From contig NW_026251768.1 in assembly GCF_025024155.1 (NCBI RefSeq), positions 124,001-188,000 on the forward strand: DNA of 64,000 nt. The letters are read 5' to 3'. The translations under genes were made by a program, and so were the position numbers. Shown piece by piece: positions 33,653 to 45,994 of this stretch (position 1 is the first letter of the stretch; every line of letters starts with the position of its first letter). Below the pieces are notes generated by a model. It did no database searches. It was not told where the DNA came from and saw only the letters and a program-made list of their open reading frames with translations. This DNA is from Gamsiella multidivaricata (lineage: Eukaryota; Mortierellomycota; Mortierellomycetes; Mortierellales; Mortierellaceae).

Positions 33653-35765
33653 TTATGGCACCACTTCAAAGCAAAATCGGCTTTCGGTCGGATCATAATC
33701 CCAGTGCAACCCAACGACTGCGCCCACAGATGCCGCATTAGGTGAACCATATTTCATGTCTTTGATTTTCCGAGACTCCTCTGCTTGAACAACACTGCTC
33801 TGGGTTCGTACCCAAAGACATAGGGAATCTTTGGATGCCTCATCATCCGGACTCACGGGTTTGGTGGGTGAATCACCTTCTGCAATCGTTTCCTGGTTAT
33901 ACATCTGCTGCTGTTCGTATTCCTCATCTTCATCTTGGAGATGTCGCTCCTGTTGCTCAACCACTATCGTGGCATCTATCCAGAATCCAATGACCTTTTG
34001 AAGCCATTGCTCTCGTGCGGAGGGGGGTAGTCTTGAGACACTCTGTGGGTTCTGATGTAAAGGCTCAGTGTTCTCGAATATCATCACCCCTATTTTTTGT
34101 CCGCTGGGAAAGATTCCATTTCAAGGTGAACAAGGCCGGCGGGAAAAATTATGTTAGCGTTGAATTGTACATTCTGAGATATCAGGAATGGGGTATTGAG
34201 ACATTATATAATACATGGTCACTCACGACGCTCGCTCGAGCCACTGTTGGCCATCCTTGACCTCGCTCATAGCCTGGCTTACTACTTTGATGTATTCTAA
34301 GCGCTCACGGTTTTCGTCCGCGAATCTCGTTGCCAGGGCTTGTAGGGGTGTTACCGTCCGCTGTGCGAAGGATGAGTATGCCTGGGAATATTGCAATGCG
34401 TCATATTCACGATTCTGCTCCTGCTCCTGCTCCTGCTCTCGTTCGTGTTGTTTCCCTTGTTCTTCTTCCTGGCCCTGGTTCTCCTGCTGCCGCTGCTGCT
34501 CCTGGTCCCCTTTTCCTTTCTCTTGCCCTTGTCCTAGCTCTTGCTGCTGATTACTCTGGCCTTGTTGAACTTTACCCCTTTCCTGCTCCTGCTCCTGCTC
34601 CTCCCCCTCTCCTCCTTGCCCTTGCTCTCGTTTTCGGTCCGGTTCCTGCTGCGTATATATGGACGTCGACGGCTCAACATATTCCTCTACATGACCCTCA
34701 CCCTCGGTAACATGGACCATCGCTCTATTATAAGGCAGATGAGTCGGCAGCACACAAAGCGATGATGCCGAGAACTGGCCACCTCCGATATCTAGAATCC
34801 GGTCTGGAAAGCACCCGACCAACATGACAAGTGTCGGCGGAATGGCCTGGTAATCCGAATCCTGCTCTACACCATGTTCGTCAACAGTCGGGCTATGGCA
34901 ACGACCCTCCGCGCTATGTCCAAACGTCCGACCTTGAGTCGACTCGGAATCCAGATGCAGGCATCGAAATAGAGACTGGACATGCTCTACGGTGGGCGCG
35001 TACCGTATCTGGATCCTGGACCAAAGTTCCGGCTGGAATTTGTCGTTACTGGATTGTGCCGGGTTGCTATCACCCGTCCCTGACGTGGCCTTTGTGTAGT
35101 CCATCCTGGCTTCCTTGTCCTGGCTTTTTTGGCTATCGAGTTGCATTGGTACCTCCGGAGGCACACTCGTTTGGGTCTGGGTTTGGGTTTGGGTTTGGGT
35201 CTGGGTCTGGGTCGCGGTGTTGAACTCATCCTGGACGTCGGAACCGCGCTCGGAAGGAAACAAGTGCCGCCAAGGGTCCATTGAAGAGTCTGGGCTGGCT
35301 ACTGAGCTATCTCCTGCGATCGGTGTCTGGTTCGATTGCTCGCCCGCATAGAGCTGGCGCTCTTGACGCATCCATGCCCGTAACCTGGCCTTGGACTCGG
35401 TCACGATCAGGACAGTTCGTTGTTGTCTCCGCGAAGGTGCTCCTTCCTGCTCATGGCCCTCGTCTCCTCGCAAATGGTTCAGAGCGTACTGGAATATGTA
35501 TCTATAACGCGTTTTTTTTTTTTTTTTTTTTTTTTGTTTTGCGGACCGTAGGATGGACATGTAAAACTGTCAGTATCCCAGCCCTTTTTTTTTTTTTTTT
35601 TTTGCCACTATTTTTGTACTTGCTGACATCACACAGTGGGTCGTACCGCAATGGAAGGTCCATCACCAGAACACTGGACGAGTTCTCGATGACGAGTTGT
35701 GTCCTCTCCTGTTCCGTGACATGTCTTTGTGCGTGCGCTGGGAAAAAGTTGACGACATTCACCAT
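33653..35765 (-). CDS. Divergent RecA-fold protein, SWSAP1-like (candidate recombination factor)
   Basis: Three exons in phase: 35620-35765, 34227-35501, 33653-34103; 623 aa. Order of recognisable parts: SSSVLVMDLPLRYDP (where SWSAP1 has its Walker A strand), a helix YIFQYALNHLRG, strand RTVLIVTESKARLRAWM, LWSRIQIRYAPTVEHVQSLFRCLHL (compare SWSAP1 KIRFQYPPSTRELFRLL), strand PTLVMLVGCFPD at the Walker B position, a helix YIKVVSQAMSEV, strand KIGVMIFENTEP, and a last strand GLHWDYDPTESRFCFEVV. No GxxxxGKT loop is present, so ATP binding is doubtful. Inserted low-complexity regions are a Gln-Thr array (about 35165-35215) and a Glu/Gln-rich block (about 34385-34640). In animals SWSAP1 pairs with SWS1 to support Rad51. 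The match is by pattern only; an unrelated orphan is possible. Confidence 0.5.
34385..34640 (-). repeat. Glu/Gln-rich coding repeat (QEQ-type)
   Basis: Imperfect CTG/CTC-rich hexamer repeat on the + strand that encodes alternating Gln/Glu/Gly/Lys in the SWSAP1-like protein. Confidence 0.75.
35165..35217 (-). repeat. Hexanucleotide repeat coding (Gln-Thr)n
   Basis: About eight units of TTTGGG/TCTGGG on the + strand, read on the - strand as alternating Gln and Thr codons. Confidence 0.85.
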
Positions 35766-35864
35766 GGAAGAGGTGCAACGAATGAAGGAATGAACGGGCA
35801 GGAATAGGGGGTACAAAATTACAGCGCCAACTTTCTTTTATTTTCTTTTGACTAGACGCGAGCG

Positions 35865-38606
35865 CTATTGATGGATCTCCACATAGTTGGCTAACAAGAA
35901 ATACAACAATGAAGAAATATCATCAATAAGCTTCCTGTCAGTTACAGCCCCAATACCGACGCGAATATCTATAAAAGACGAGTACTTACATGGGAAGAGA
36001 CCCGTCGTTCCGTCCCGAGCCTGACCGCTCCACCAGTCGTCCGTCACGAACTATGGACGAGAAAAAATATATGAAGTGATCGGATTAGATCCCTGAGATG
36101 TGCGTCTTTGCAAATACGGAGCACAGAGTCGTGCTTCTAGGAGCTCCACTTACGTCAATGTCCTTAATGATATCTCCCTCCGAGAATGAGATCTCGTTTG
36201 GCTCCCCTGCATTGTAGTCGTAAAGGGCAACTGCCGTGGGCTTGCCAGAGAGCGCATCGTCGGCCGTAGCATGTCCGGCCGAAGTGGGTTCGTGTGCATC
36301 CTGTGCAGCATATGCGTGGTGCTCATCGTCATGCTGCTTAGTAGCAGTAGTAGCAGCAGCAACAGGAGCTGCCTGTTCTTGCGACTGCTCTATGACCTCG
36401 ACATAATTGGCTATAGAATCAAGGGTAACGTAGTCAGAAAAAGTAAAAAATGTACCATAGCTCTTAAGCGCAACATAAAAAACGCAAGGCGTTCATACCA
36501 GGGAAGAGACCGCTCCTGGTACCATCAATACTTTCACCGCTCCACCAGCCAACGTCAAGCTCGGTGACATTGATGATAGTCTCGCCCTCGATCAGCGACA
36601 TCTCGTTCTCCTCGGCCTTCTCGTAGGAGTAAAGGACAATAGCCGACACTGAATCAGGGGCACCTCCGGTATGCGCGTGCACGTCCTCTACACCGTGATC
36701 AACTGCCTGAGGGGCAGCAGTGGTCGCCTTAACCTGCCTGCTGCGCTCTTCTTCCTCCTCTTGCAAACGTCTCGCCTCCTCTTCTTCTTCCTCCTGCTGG
36801 CGTCTCTGCATTGCCTCTGCCTCTTCTTGCTCTCTTCTCCGCTTGGCCTCTTCCTCCTCGCGCTGCTGCTTCAAGCGTTTGTCGGCAGCCTCATGCTCCT
36901 CCTTCTCGCGTTGACGCTGCTGCTGCTCTTGCTGTCTCTTGTGATCCTCCTCTTCCTGAGCAGCCTGATCGCGGGACTGCGCCTCCTCTCGAGCCTTGGC
37001 AGCCTCACGCGCAGATCTCGCAGCATCTTCAGCGTCGGCTCTCTCGCGCTCCTCCCTTTCTCTGGCTGCACGGTCTTCGCGTGCACGATCCTGGCTTCTC
37101 TGAAGTTCCTGCTGCTCACGCTGCTCCTGAAGACGCCTCTCCTCAGCTTCCTTCTGAGCGCTGGACTGACCATGTGCCTGTCGTTCTCTGGCCTCGCTAG
37201 CCTCAATCTCGCGTTTAATGCGTTCCCTCTCCTCCTTCTCCCGGGCCTCGCGCTCCATGCGAATTTGCTGTGCCTTGTTCATGCTTGCTCCGGTTCCCCT
37301 GTCTCTGGCCTCACTCGCCTCGATCTCCCTCTTGATCCTCTCTCTTTCTTCCTTCTCGCGCGCCTCGCGTTCCAGACGGATCTGCTGAGCCTTGTTGACA
37401 GTGGGCTCAGGTGCGTCTGATCGACCGTAGCTGGACAGGGAGCTGGGAGGAATGATCTTGTTGAAAGTCGCTGGTCCTGTCGATGCCGAATACGAAGATC
37501 CTGCAGAGCTCTTCCACGATCTTTCGGGAGTGCTGGGTTTTGGTGGGGTCGAAGGAGCAGATGTTTCCAAGGGCTTTGACGCGCCAATTCCGTACTACAA
37601 TATGTTACATAGGAACTCGTTAGAAAAAAGAGCATTCAAAATAAAAGTAAAAAAGTTGGAATGGTCACAACTGAAATGAGGTCGCATGGTTTTTCTTATT
37701 TTCTTTTTTTTACCTTGGGCGCAGGCGCAGGCTTGCTGGGGTTGCGCTGCATGGCCGCAATGTCTGGGATCTCGGTCTTCTTGTATGCGGACTGGAGAGG
37801 AGAGATTTTCTCCTGCTGGTAGGTCTCCTTATGAACCGAATACTTTGAGCCAGAGCTCTCATTAACTCTCTTCATGATTTGAGCAGGTGTGACATCGTCC
37901 TCGCAGCGGGCATTGATTTGCAAGTGATATCCCTATATATATATATATATTGGACAGTGTGGAGAGAGCAACGAGTTAGTTACATCCTGTACTCGACAAC
38001 GACCACTCAAACAAAGGGAACCTGGCATCGCATATAGCCATCTCCTGAATACTGAATACGGTACCTTGAGGAACACAGAGACATCGGCCAAGTGGGAACT
38101 GAAAAGTCCCTTCTTGGACTCGGGGACACCTTCGCCGCACTAGAATATCCAATTAAAAAAAAAAAAAAAAAAAAGCAATTGGAGATAATTGGGAGCAATT
38201 GGAACGCAATTGAGGACCTTTTTTAGTCAAAGTTCTTGCCGTTTATCAACCGCAACCGCAATTCGAAGCAGGGCTACACGCAAGCGCTCCCCCCCCCCCT
38301 TCTTGTTCCTGAAAATAGAAAGCTGCGTTGAGGACTTACCCAGCCGATGAGGATAAACTTGTTAAGTTGGGAATTGGGGTCGACGACACGAACAAACGCG
38401 TACTGGATCTTGCCATCCATAAACTCCTCCTCCAGCTCCTCGAGTCCGCCATTGCCCTGGCCGAGGACTTTGAGGTCGTTTGTGGCCTTGTCGTAGCCGA
38501 AAAGCGCCCAGTTATCGCCGTTCTTGGGGTCTGTGGGTCGGAGGATGGATTCGTAGGCTGCCTTGAGATCATGACCATGGGTCGTGAAATTGACTTGGAG
38601 ACTCAT
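35865..38606 (-). CDS. ABP1: Abp1/drebrin-like actin-binding protein (ADF-H + coiled coil + two SH3)
   Basis: Cortical actin-patch adaptor for endocytosis. Seven exons, all phased: 38340-38606, 38065-38139, 37714-37932, 36499-37594, 36154-36410, 35990-36050, 35865-35890; 666 aa. An N-terminal ADF-homology domain (about 1-148) includes NWALFGYDKATNDLKV, YAFVRVVDPNSQLNKFILIGW, CGEGVPESKKGLF and GYHLQINARCEDDV. A highly charged Glu/Arg/Gln coiled coil (about 225-470) follows and contains a duplicated NKAQQIR.EREAREKEERERIKREIEASEAR unit. Two C-terminal SH3 domains each show ALYDY/VLYSY, WWSG and GLFPxNYVE. The last SH3 is split over three exons and ends at the C-terminus, as in yeast Abp1. Two SH3 domains instead of one distinguish it from S. 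cerevisiae Abp1. Start MSLQVNF is the standard ADF-H opening. Confidence 0.93.
37934..37952. repeat. (TA)n tract at an Abp1 intron acceptor
   Basis: TA dinucleotide run directly upstream (- strand sense) of the acceptor at 37933-37934. Confidence 0.8.
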
Positions 38607-38947
38607 TGTTGATAAGCTGAAATGTAAAAAGGGGTAGTGATGTGTATGTTTTTTTGTTGATGGCGAGTGTGGGGAGGATAAAAGGTGGATGAGGAGAACA
38701 AACCAGGTGTAAACGGGCTCAGCGCACCTCCTGTACTAAAAACGTCACAGGTCGCGCACATACGCGGTTAGATTTATTCGCGGCAAAACGCGTCGCACGA
38801 GTGACAGAGTACATTCATGCTATGCTTCTTTTTTTTTTTTTTTACTAACCACCAACACAACATGGAAAAGTGTGTAGAATGGGTACAGAAATGGATATCA
38901 AATACAGAGATGAATATTCTACATACACACTAAGTAAAGGCATCTTT
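38607..38947. other. Intergenic, Abp1 promoter side
   Basis: 341 bp between the Abp1-like start and the Myb gene's stop, both on the - strand. Contains an oligo-T (38828-38843). No gene supported. Confidence 0.45.
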
Positions 38948-41035
38948 CTACTCAGAGGTGGGTCCAACCAGGTTCTCGATCGACATCATATTGGCCGTGC
39001 TTCTCCTCCGTCCACCCAAATACCCGCTCTCTTCCTTCCACAAGGCCTTCTTCACCTCGGCCCCGTCTGCCCCACCGATTTCCATCCCGCTGTCATCACC
39101 GTCATCTTCATCATCCGTAGTCTGATAGCGACGAGTGAGCCGGTCTTGTTCCGGCATCGCCGACAAACTGTGATATGAAACGTGGCCAACAATGCCCTCC
39201 GTAGGCAGCTTCTCTTTCGCTTGCAGCAGCGTCAACGGCTTCGGCGTAGAAAATGAGCCAGAACTTTCCTGATCAAGAAAATTATCACGAGGTGAGATTG
39301 GACTGGCAGGCGTCCAAGGCGTCGTAGTCGGACACATGCGGCCTGATGATGACAATGATGATGATAAAGGCCCTGAGCGAGGTGAAGAGATCCTTAATGC
39401 AGACAGGCAACGTTCTCTAAAATCCATCGTCCAATGAGGCTGCTGCTGATGAGAATATCGAGAGAATGATCGAGATAATGACAACGGCTCCTGTTCAGCG
39501 GACGCATATCCAGGAGCAGGCTGGACAAAGGATGAGATACCAGGCAGCGCTGTGAAATGCCTAGGGGCCGAGTGTTCTGTAGCAGATTCAGTGCTCCAAG
39601 GCCACTGGCCCTCAGTCCGTGATACATCAGGGGTCCTTGGAGGCGATGGAGGATACATGTGTGAATGAGATGAGCTGGAACTGGACCGAGCAATGGTCAT
39701 CTGCATTGGTTGGATAGCATTGTGCATAGGCAAGGAATGTCGACGCTCATACGGCTGAAAGCGTGCCATGGAACCAGACATTGTTACAGAATAGGATGGT
39801 GGAGATGAGGAGGTCCTTTGTAGCGAAGGAGCAGCGTTGACTTTGGTGTACCGCTGAGGGAATGGAGGGCTTTGATGCTGTAATGCATGTATACGGTGGT
39901 CTTGGATCATGATCGAGGGCATACTCATACGCCGCTTCTTGCGCTGCATGGTAGTATTGAAATGGTTCTTGATGGCATTATCTGGACGACCTGGCATGTA
40001 CTTGGCCATCTCCGCCCACCTGGAACCCATTTGATTATACAATTCCAAAATACGTCTATCTTCTTCAGGTGTGAAAGGGGTCTTATTGACTACGGTTCGC
40101 GTTTGGATTGGAATGTGAACGCGTTAGCTCCAGACATAAGTGCGATCGCACTACAGGCGCATAGCAACATGAAACTTACTGGTGGGATCGAGGTGGTTGT
40201 GCCACCGCTCTCGGCACTGCTTGCCGGTGCGCGATCCGATTTTGGTGGCAATGAAGACCCATTTCTCAGGGCCATACGTGTTGACCATTTCACTCAGCTT
40301 CCGATCCTCCTATGAGGTGCCACAATCAAGCTGAGTTATTATCTATGATACATTCGCGATTCATCTGCCCTCATGACATTGCGCATCCGCATTATTTTCT
40401 CCTCACCTCTTCTGTCCAGGGGCCTTTCACCTGCTTGGGTCGTGAAGACGAAAGTTCACGCCACCGATGCTGGCATTCGTTCCGATCTCGTGAACCGTCT
40501 GGAAAAGCATATTCAGCTACCGACCTCCACAACTTTGTGCCGCAGGCTTTCACAGCCTCGTTTAGAAGCTGATCCTAAAGCAAGCGAAACAGTAAAATGT
40601 GAGTTCGTGTCCTTTCCCACTTTGCTACAAATTGAAGCGCGTATTGTGTTTCCCACAAGTAAATGAAAAACAACACACCTCGTGTCGTTGCCAGGGCCTG
40701 CTTCTATAAGAGCCTAATTCATGTACTGCTACATATCGGGGATGATCTGAGTTTTCAGGGTATGAGATAGAGGGATGTGCGGGGAAAGAGTGGGCTGCTC
40801 CTGCGGGTGGCGAGCAGCCGGGGGACTTGAAGCTCATCCGCTTCATCGACGCCTCCATGGCCAGATGCCTCGTGTTCAAGGGGGATAATGTTGACGGAGC
40901 CTTCATATTGTGGTTTGAACAGGAGTAGTTGTTTTCGAGTAGAGTCGCGGAGGGAGCACGGAATCGAAGGTTGGTCCTTAGGAATGAAGAATTTATAATG
41001 GATTTTGGAATCGATGATTCAGCCGGGCGAAGCAT
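38948..41035 (-). CDS. R1R2R3-type Myb transcription factor
   Basis: Nuclear DNA-binding protein with three Myb repeats. Four exons in phase: 40679-41035, 40407-40574, 40180-40309, 38948-40089; 598 aa. R1 (about 112-165) is [23 protein letters not shown]...[12 protein letters not shown]2 (169-218) is [48 protein letters not shown]3 (219-272) is [44 protein letters not shown]. The helix-3 signature [12 protein letters not shown] and the DNAIKNHFN tail are those of animal c-Myb and plant 3R-Myb. R1 lacks its first Trp context and is the most divergent. The C-terminal ~325 residues are Ser/Pro-rich with no known domain. The start at 41035 is the first ATG in an open frame; a second Met (MKAPSTL) is an alternative. 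Confidence 0.93.
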
Positions 41036-42637
41036 ATTTTGGTTTTAAAAAAGTTCCCGTTGGCTAATGTCCAGGAAAGAATACGCCGGGATGCGATAGA
41101 ATGATCTGAGGTGGGGTTAGAGCCGAAGAACGAACAAGAAAGAGAAGAAAGAACAAAATATGGCTATATGGCTCCTAGAGAGGAAAGAGAACATGCTGTG
41201 GCGCCGTGCCTGTACCTGGGAAGGAATGGAATGAAGGAAAAAGAAAGTTGAACGAAATGAATTGGGTCTTTCTTTGTGTCTCGGCATGGAAGCAATGCAG
41301 ACCGGGAGAGGAGTAGTACCGACTGAGAGGGCAGGGAAAGGCAACAGCGAGGAGTCGCCCGCAATAGGAGCCATGGGGTTGACATCCACTCCATGGCATA
41401 GACCCATGAACAGGAGAGCGATATTGCTGTATGCTGAGTCGCATACGAAACAAACAAAGGGGCGAGAAAGCTGTAGGGAAACGGATTGATATTATCCATA
41501 GACAAGGGAAGATGAATCAGACTGCAGGAGCGGCTCGTCCAAGAAGCGTTCCCTACTTCAAGGAGACGGACATCTTTGGATGGACAGTACCGATTTTACG
41601 AGAGATAACCACGGAAGGAAGTTTGTCGTGCCTTCGGCTCATGCAATGGCCAGAGTGGGCAATCTCGTCTTTGCGGCAAGAGCACGCCCCGGATACAAGA
41701 CATGAGCCCTTTATTTCTACGCTCCCATGTCGATGATCCCGTCCTCAATCAATAACGTCGTTACCCAGGATGATGCTAACCAAGACTGTCCTTGAAGTCC
41801 ACGTTTCAGGACACACTACAGCAGAAAGTAGTTTCCACAATCAGCACGGGAAGCATCAGCATGCTACAGAACCAGTCTTGTTAGGATCAGGCCCTCTGGC
41901 AACAGCGCATGGATGCGATAAGGTAATGGTTGAAGCCTGCATGAGGTACACAGGTAGTGTTTCCATGAAAGTCCTAGCCTTATAGCTGTCATATTAGAAA
42001 TGAATACATTATATGCGAGACGATCCAATGCGTTGTTCATCCACGTAGAACCATAAAAAGGAGCTTTCCATTCGCTCACTATTGGTGAATGGCAAGAAGC
42101 ATTCTTCGATTGTAGAGAATAGAAAATGCCCGAAAATGGGCCAGGAGATGTCGTTCATCTAAGGGGGGTCAGCCAGGAGTTTAAGCAGACGCGCTATTTC
42201 CACGCCTGCTGCTATTAAGACTATTCATAACGGCACATATAGAAGGACACTGAAGGGGGCGAGCGGTTGTGATGCATTCAAGCATTCATGAGTAACGAGA
42301 ACCTGATAAAGATAACCTGATAGAGATCAGCGAAGACACGAGATATGGATGATAGATAAGGGCAAAGAAAAAGAAAAGAAAAGACTCTGTTCTGTAGCCT
42401 TTTCGTTGATGCAGATTTAGGAGGCTGTCCATCAAGGGTCAAGGCTAGGGCGGACCCTTGAGCGGTTATGACATATGGACCTGCTAGTGCCTGCTGAAAA
42501 AGAGGCGCGCGCTCATTTAAACATGGCTGGCGTCTGCTCTGCGTTGTATAATACAGGAAACACGCACCGTCTAATCATGCATTATTAAAGGGGAATTTAT
42601 GTATAATAGTTCTAGATAGTTCAAAGGTGGACTTTGA
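41036..42637. other. 1.6-kb intergenic region, no gene seen
   Basis: Upstream of the Myb gene and downstream of the GH9 gene (both -). Short ORFs on both strands have no family signature, transmembrane pattern or plausible splicing. Likely the Myb promoter and leader plus the GH9 3'UTR. Confidence 0.5.
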
Positions 42638-45226
42638 TCATGAACGACGAGCGTTCTCGAGTAGGATGGGCTCGTCCCTGGCAGGGAGAGGGGGTGGTGG
42701 CACGGGGCGCTGCTGGCCTCGCGCTGGTAGTGGCGGTGGTGGTACGGGGCGCTGTTGGCCTCGCACTGGTGGTGGTGGCGGCAGTGGTGGTGAGACCGGC
42801 GATGAGGTGGCGGCATCGTCTTCACTACTGCGGTTGATGGGTCTATTCAGGTTCTTCATCGACATCTTGTACGCGGCTTTCTCGGCTTTGCTCTTTTTCC
42901 TAGAAGCAGCCCAGGTACGGATCTGTTCGCGCTTACGATAGCAGACGATAGCACCAATTGCAACTGCGACAAATATAGACCCGACGATGATGAGAATGAT
43001 CTGCCAGACCTCCATGCCGTTGAGGATGGGTGGCAAGTCAGGTCTGCCAGCTGGAACGATCACATATGGAGGAGATTCCTGAGATTTCCAAACCTGATAT
43101 GCCATCAAACCATTGAAGGGCGCATTGTAGTCCAAGGCAACCTGTATAGCATACAAAGGATTCTCGGTTAGCGAGCAGTTTTTTCACAGGCGATTTATCT
43201 CAGATCCATGAGATGAGACACCCACCTCATTCTGTCTCCAATCACTGCGCTGGTCCTGGAAACGATCATTCTTATCGGGGCCTCCAACAAGCGCGCCGTA
43301 GATGGTGTATGCTTCCTTTTCAGGATATGTGTCGATGGTGTCCGCATTATTGCCTCCAGAGGCAGGGGCAGAGTGAGGATTCACAGGTGAATTGGGATGC
43401 ACACCCACGACATATGGGGTCTTCTCGGGATTGTCGCCCAACAGGTAATTGATCTGTCCAAGTGCAAACGATCTGTAGTTGTCAATCTTCCCCTGAGTGG
43501 TCGAGTCAATCTTAGTGCCTCCAGCCGTCGTCATCTGATTCGCCAACAGATGCAGTGCAAACGCAGCATTGGCTGCCACGACTGCAGAGTCATCGCCTGA
43601 GTTTCCTGCACAGTAATACAGTCCGCCTTTCGTAAACGCGCAGGGTTTGGAGGCCCTCCTCGTAAAGCCCGCGAACGCCTCTGCCAATCCTTGCCACTTT
43701 GTATTGTTATCGCTCGTTCCTGTCGTCGCCCCGGCCATGAGGATATACACCAGTCCAGTCTTATCATCCCATGTAACCGGGTTCGTCTGGACAGATTGTG
43801 CATTGAGTTGATCAATGTATTTGGCGGCCTTTTGGGCATAGACAGAGTTCTTTGTCAGTTTGTACATCCAAGCAGCGCCCCAAGCCAGCTCATCCACGAA
43901 ACCAGACGAGGCGTAGCAGCAAGTGACTGCAGGGACAACAGTCTGGTAGACTTGCTGAGGCAAGGCTGTTTCTGCCAGGAGGAAAAGGGAATCGGCATGG
44001 GTCTGCAGAGTGTTGGAGTAAGCTGTGTCGTTGAGTTTGTCGCGATAAAGCATGGCGCACGAGGCGAAAGCTGCAGCCGCATCCGCCATCACATCCGTGC
44101 CTGGTCGCGTGTTGTTGACCTGGAATGTTGGGCGTGGCTTTGGAATAGAGGTATCCGGTCCCCAGTAGTCGTTATCGACCTCACTTAGACCGACCTATAG
44201 AAAAGATGATGAGAAGCCATTAATCATAAGAGATCATGATCCTTTTAAGACGGAAGCTGTTGAAGCAGATGAGATGACACGGCTCTGATACCTGGACATA
44301 AAGCGTGTTGTTGTTGGGATGGGCCTTGATCAGCCAATCCATACCCCAGCGAACCATCTGGTCAAGATATCGTGTCTGATTGGCGAGCTGGTATCCGTCC
44401 CAGAACTCTATGCCACCCCAGCAAGTCTCTGACATGGTGAATGTCAATGGAAAGATGAACTTGAGATAATCCCCTGCATCAAAGTATCCCTATCGATGAT
44501 AGTTTGACGAAATTGTTACGACTGTTTCAAGACATTTGGTTTCCAATGAAATAAAAAAGATGTCAGAACCTACCCCTGAGAGATCCACACCGACATCCTT
44601 GCCATCATCCAACACGGAATCGTTGCGCTACGGGGGGGATGAAAATAGGCTTATGTTATATACGGCAGGGTACAAGATAAGATGAAACAGCGATGGGCTC
44701 AATTGAGTTGCTGTTGCTTACCCATTTAACACGCTGATCTGCAGGGAGCTTGCCTGCGCGCTGGGCTTCGTAGAACAGTAGTGTGTAGTCGAGCAGCCTG
44801 CAGTAGGGATGAGCGGGATAAAGGTGTCAAGTGGCATTCACAGATTTAAAGAGCAGCAGCGGTGTATCCTTTGTCCGAAGTTTCAGCAGGAAAGATGGAT
44901 ATAACAATTATAATTATTATAATAATTATAATAACTATAATAATTATAATAAGAGCTGGGCATGTATAAAACATTATTTCATACTTGATGTATTCGGGAT
45001 CCGGGTACGAAGGGCTCGATATGTTGTCCCGGGGCTGGTCTGGGAATGTGGGGTTCAGGGGCAATGGCTGGTCATAGGGAGTTGATGTGGGCTGAGCTGA
45101 GGGTGGGGCAGCTGTGGGACTGGTGCTGGGTGGGGCCGAGGCAGAGGGGCCTTGTGCGGCTGCCCCGACGAGGAGGGCGACGAAGGCAGGCACGACCCAG
45201 AGCGAGGGCCGGGAGGGAAGCTTCAT
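42638..45226 (-). CDS. Membrane-anchored glycoside hydrolase family 9 (endoglucanase-like)
   Basis: GH9 beta-glucanase type enzyme. Six exons, all phased: 44985-45226, 44722-44797, 44574-44627, 44292-44489, 43226-44194, 42638-43141; 680 aa. A signal peptide (LWVVPAFVALLVGAAAQ) and a Ser/Pro linker precede LLDYTLLFYEAQRAGKLP. The catalytic base pair is in GYFDAGDYLKF (D128, D131). The acid Glu is E513 in RQNE-VALDYNA, exactly at the exon 5/6 joint. After the catalytic domain come one membrane helix (about 559-581, IILIIVGSIFVAVAIGAIV), a basic stop-transfer and a cytoplasmic tail of ~95 residues with repeated GQQRPVPPPPLPAR units. A type I plasma-membrane enzyme acting in the wall is inferred. 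Intron 1 contains an AT-rich (TAATTA)n array. Substrate not determined. Confidence 0.93.
44903..44953. repeat. AT-rich TAATTA tandem repeat in GH9 intron 1
   Basis: Repeats of ataattata/ataactata over about 50 bp; strongly A/T-only. Confidence 0.85.
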
Positions 45227-45443
45227 GGGAGGAGGGTGATGGGGGGAAGAGGAATGAAATCAGTCCAGCACAGGAGGGAATGTTGAATGCTGGTATAATG
45301 GAGATGCGTTGGAGAGATGTGGGCCACGACCAGGGGGACGGTGCGATGCAGAGCGTGACAAACGAGGGGAGTGCGTGCGAGAGAGGGAAGTGTGGGCAGG
45401 GAAGAGAGCTCCACAAAGACCACAAAGACCACAAAGACTGTTG

Positions 45444-45496
45444 CTGAGAAGAGGAGGGAAGAGGAGGGAAGAGGAGGGAAGAGGGAGGGAAGCAAG
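45444..45496 (+). repeat. Homopurine GGGAAGAGGA tandem repeat
   Basis: Three to four copies of a GGGAAGAGGA-like unit within a longer purine-only strand. Confidence 0.85.
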
Positions 45497-45994
45497 CGAG
45501 GGGAGAGAAGGAGCAGAGGAGCAGTCGACAGAGGGGAAACAGCGGACGGAGCGAAAGAAGGAGCGAGCGAAACGAGATGTCATCCCAGCCATGCGCTCAG
45601 TCTCATCGAATCTGAGGCGGAAAGCATCCAATGCTACACGAGGAAACGAGGCAACAACAAACACTGTGGGCATAGCCAAATAACCTTCCACGCCTGCTGA
45701 GAGCGTTCCTTTGGCGAATCAGTCCGATGCAATCGATTGTCCAGAAATAACTCTGTCCGACAAAGACAAGAAACGAACAGACACTGCGACCCCTCCTCGT
45801 CCCGTCTCTCTCACCGTGAGACGGAAAGGCCACGCATTAATCGCCAAAAACATTTATCCGCACAAACACAGTAAGAGCCGTGCAGCTGCCGTTTCTTCTT
45901 TTTATGGTAGGCCTCGGATCATTTTTGTCCACTCCTCTCTCTCCATTGCACCCACGCTGTTAAAGTGGATGGTCCGTCCGGCGTCTTGGGCTTT

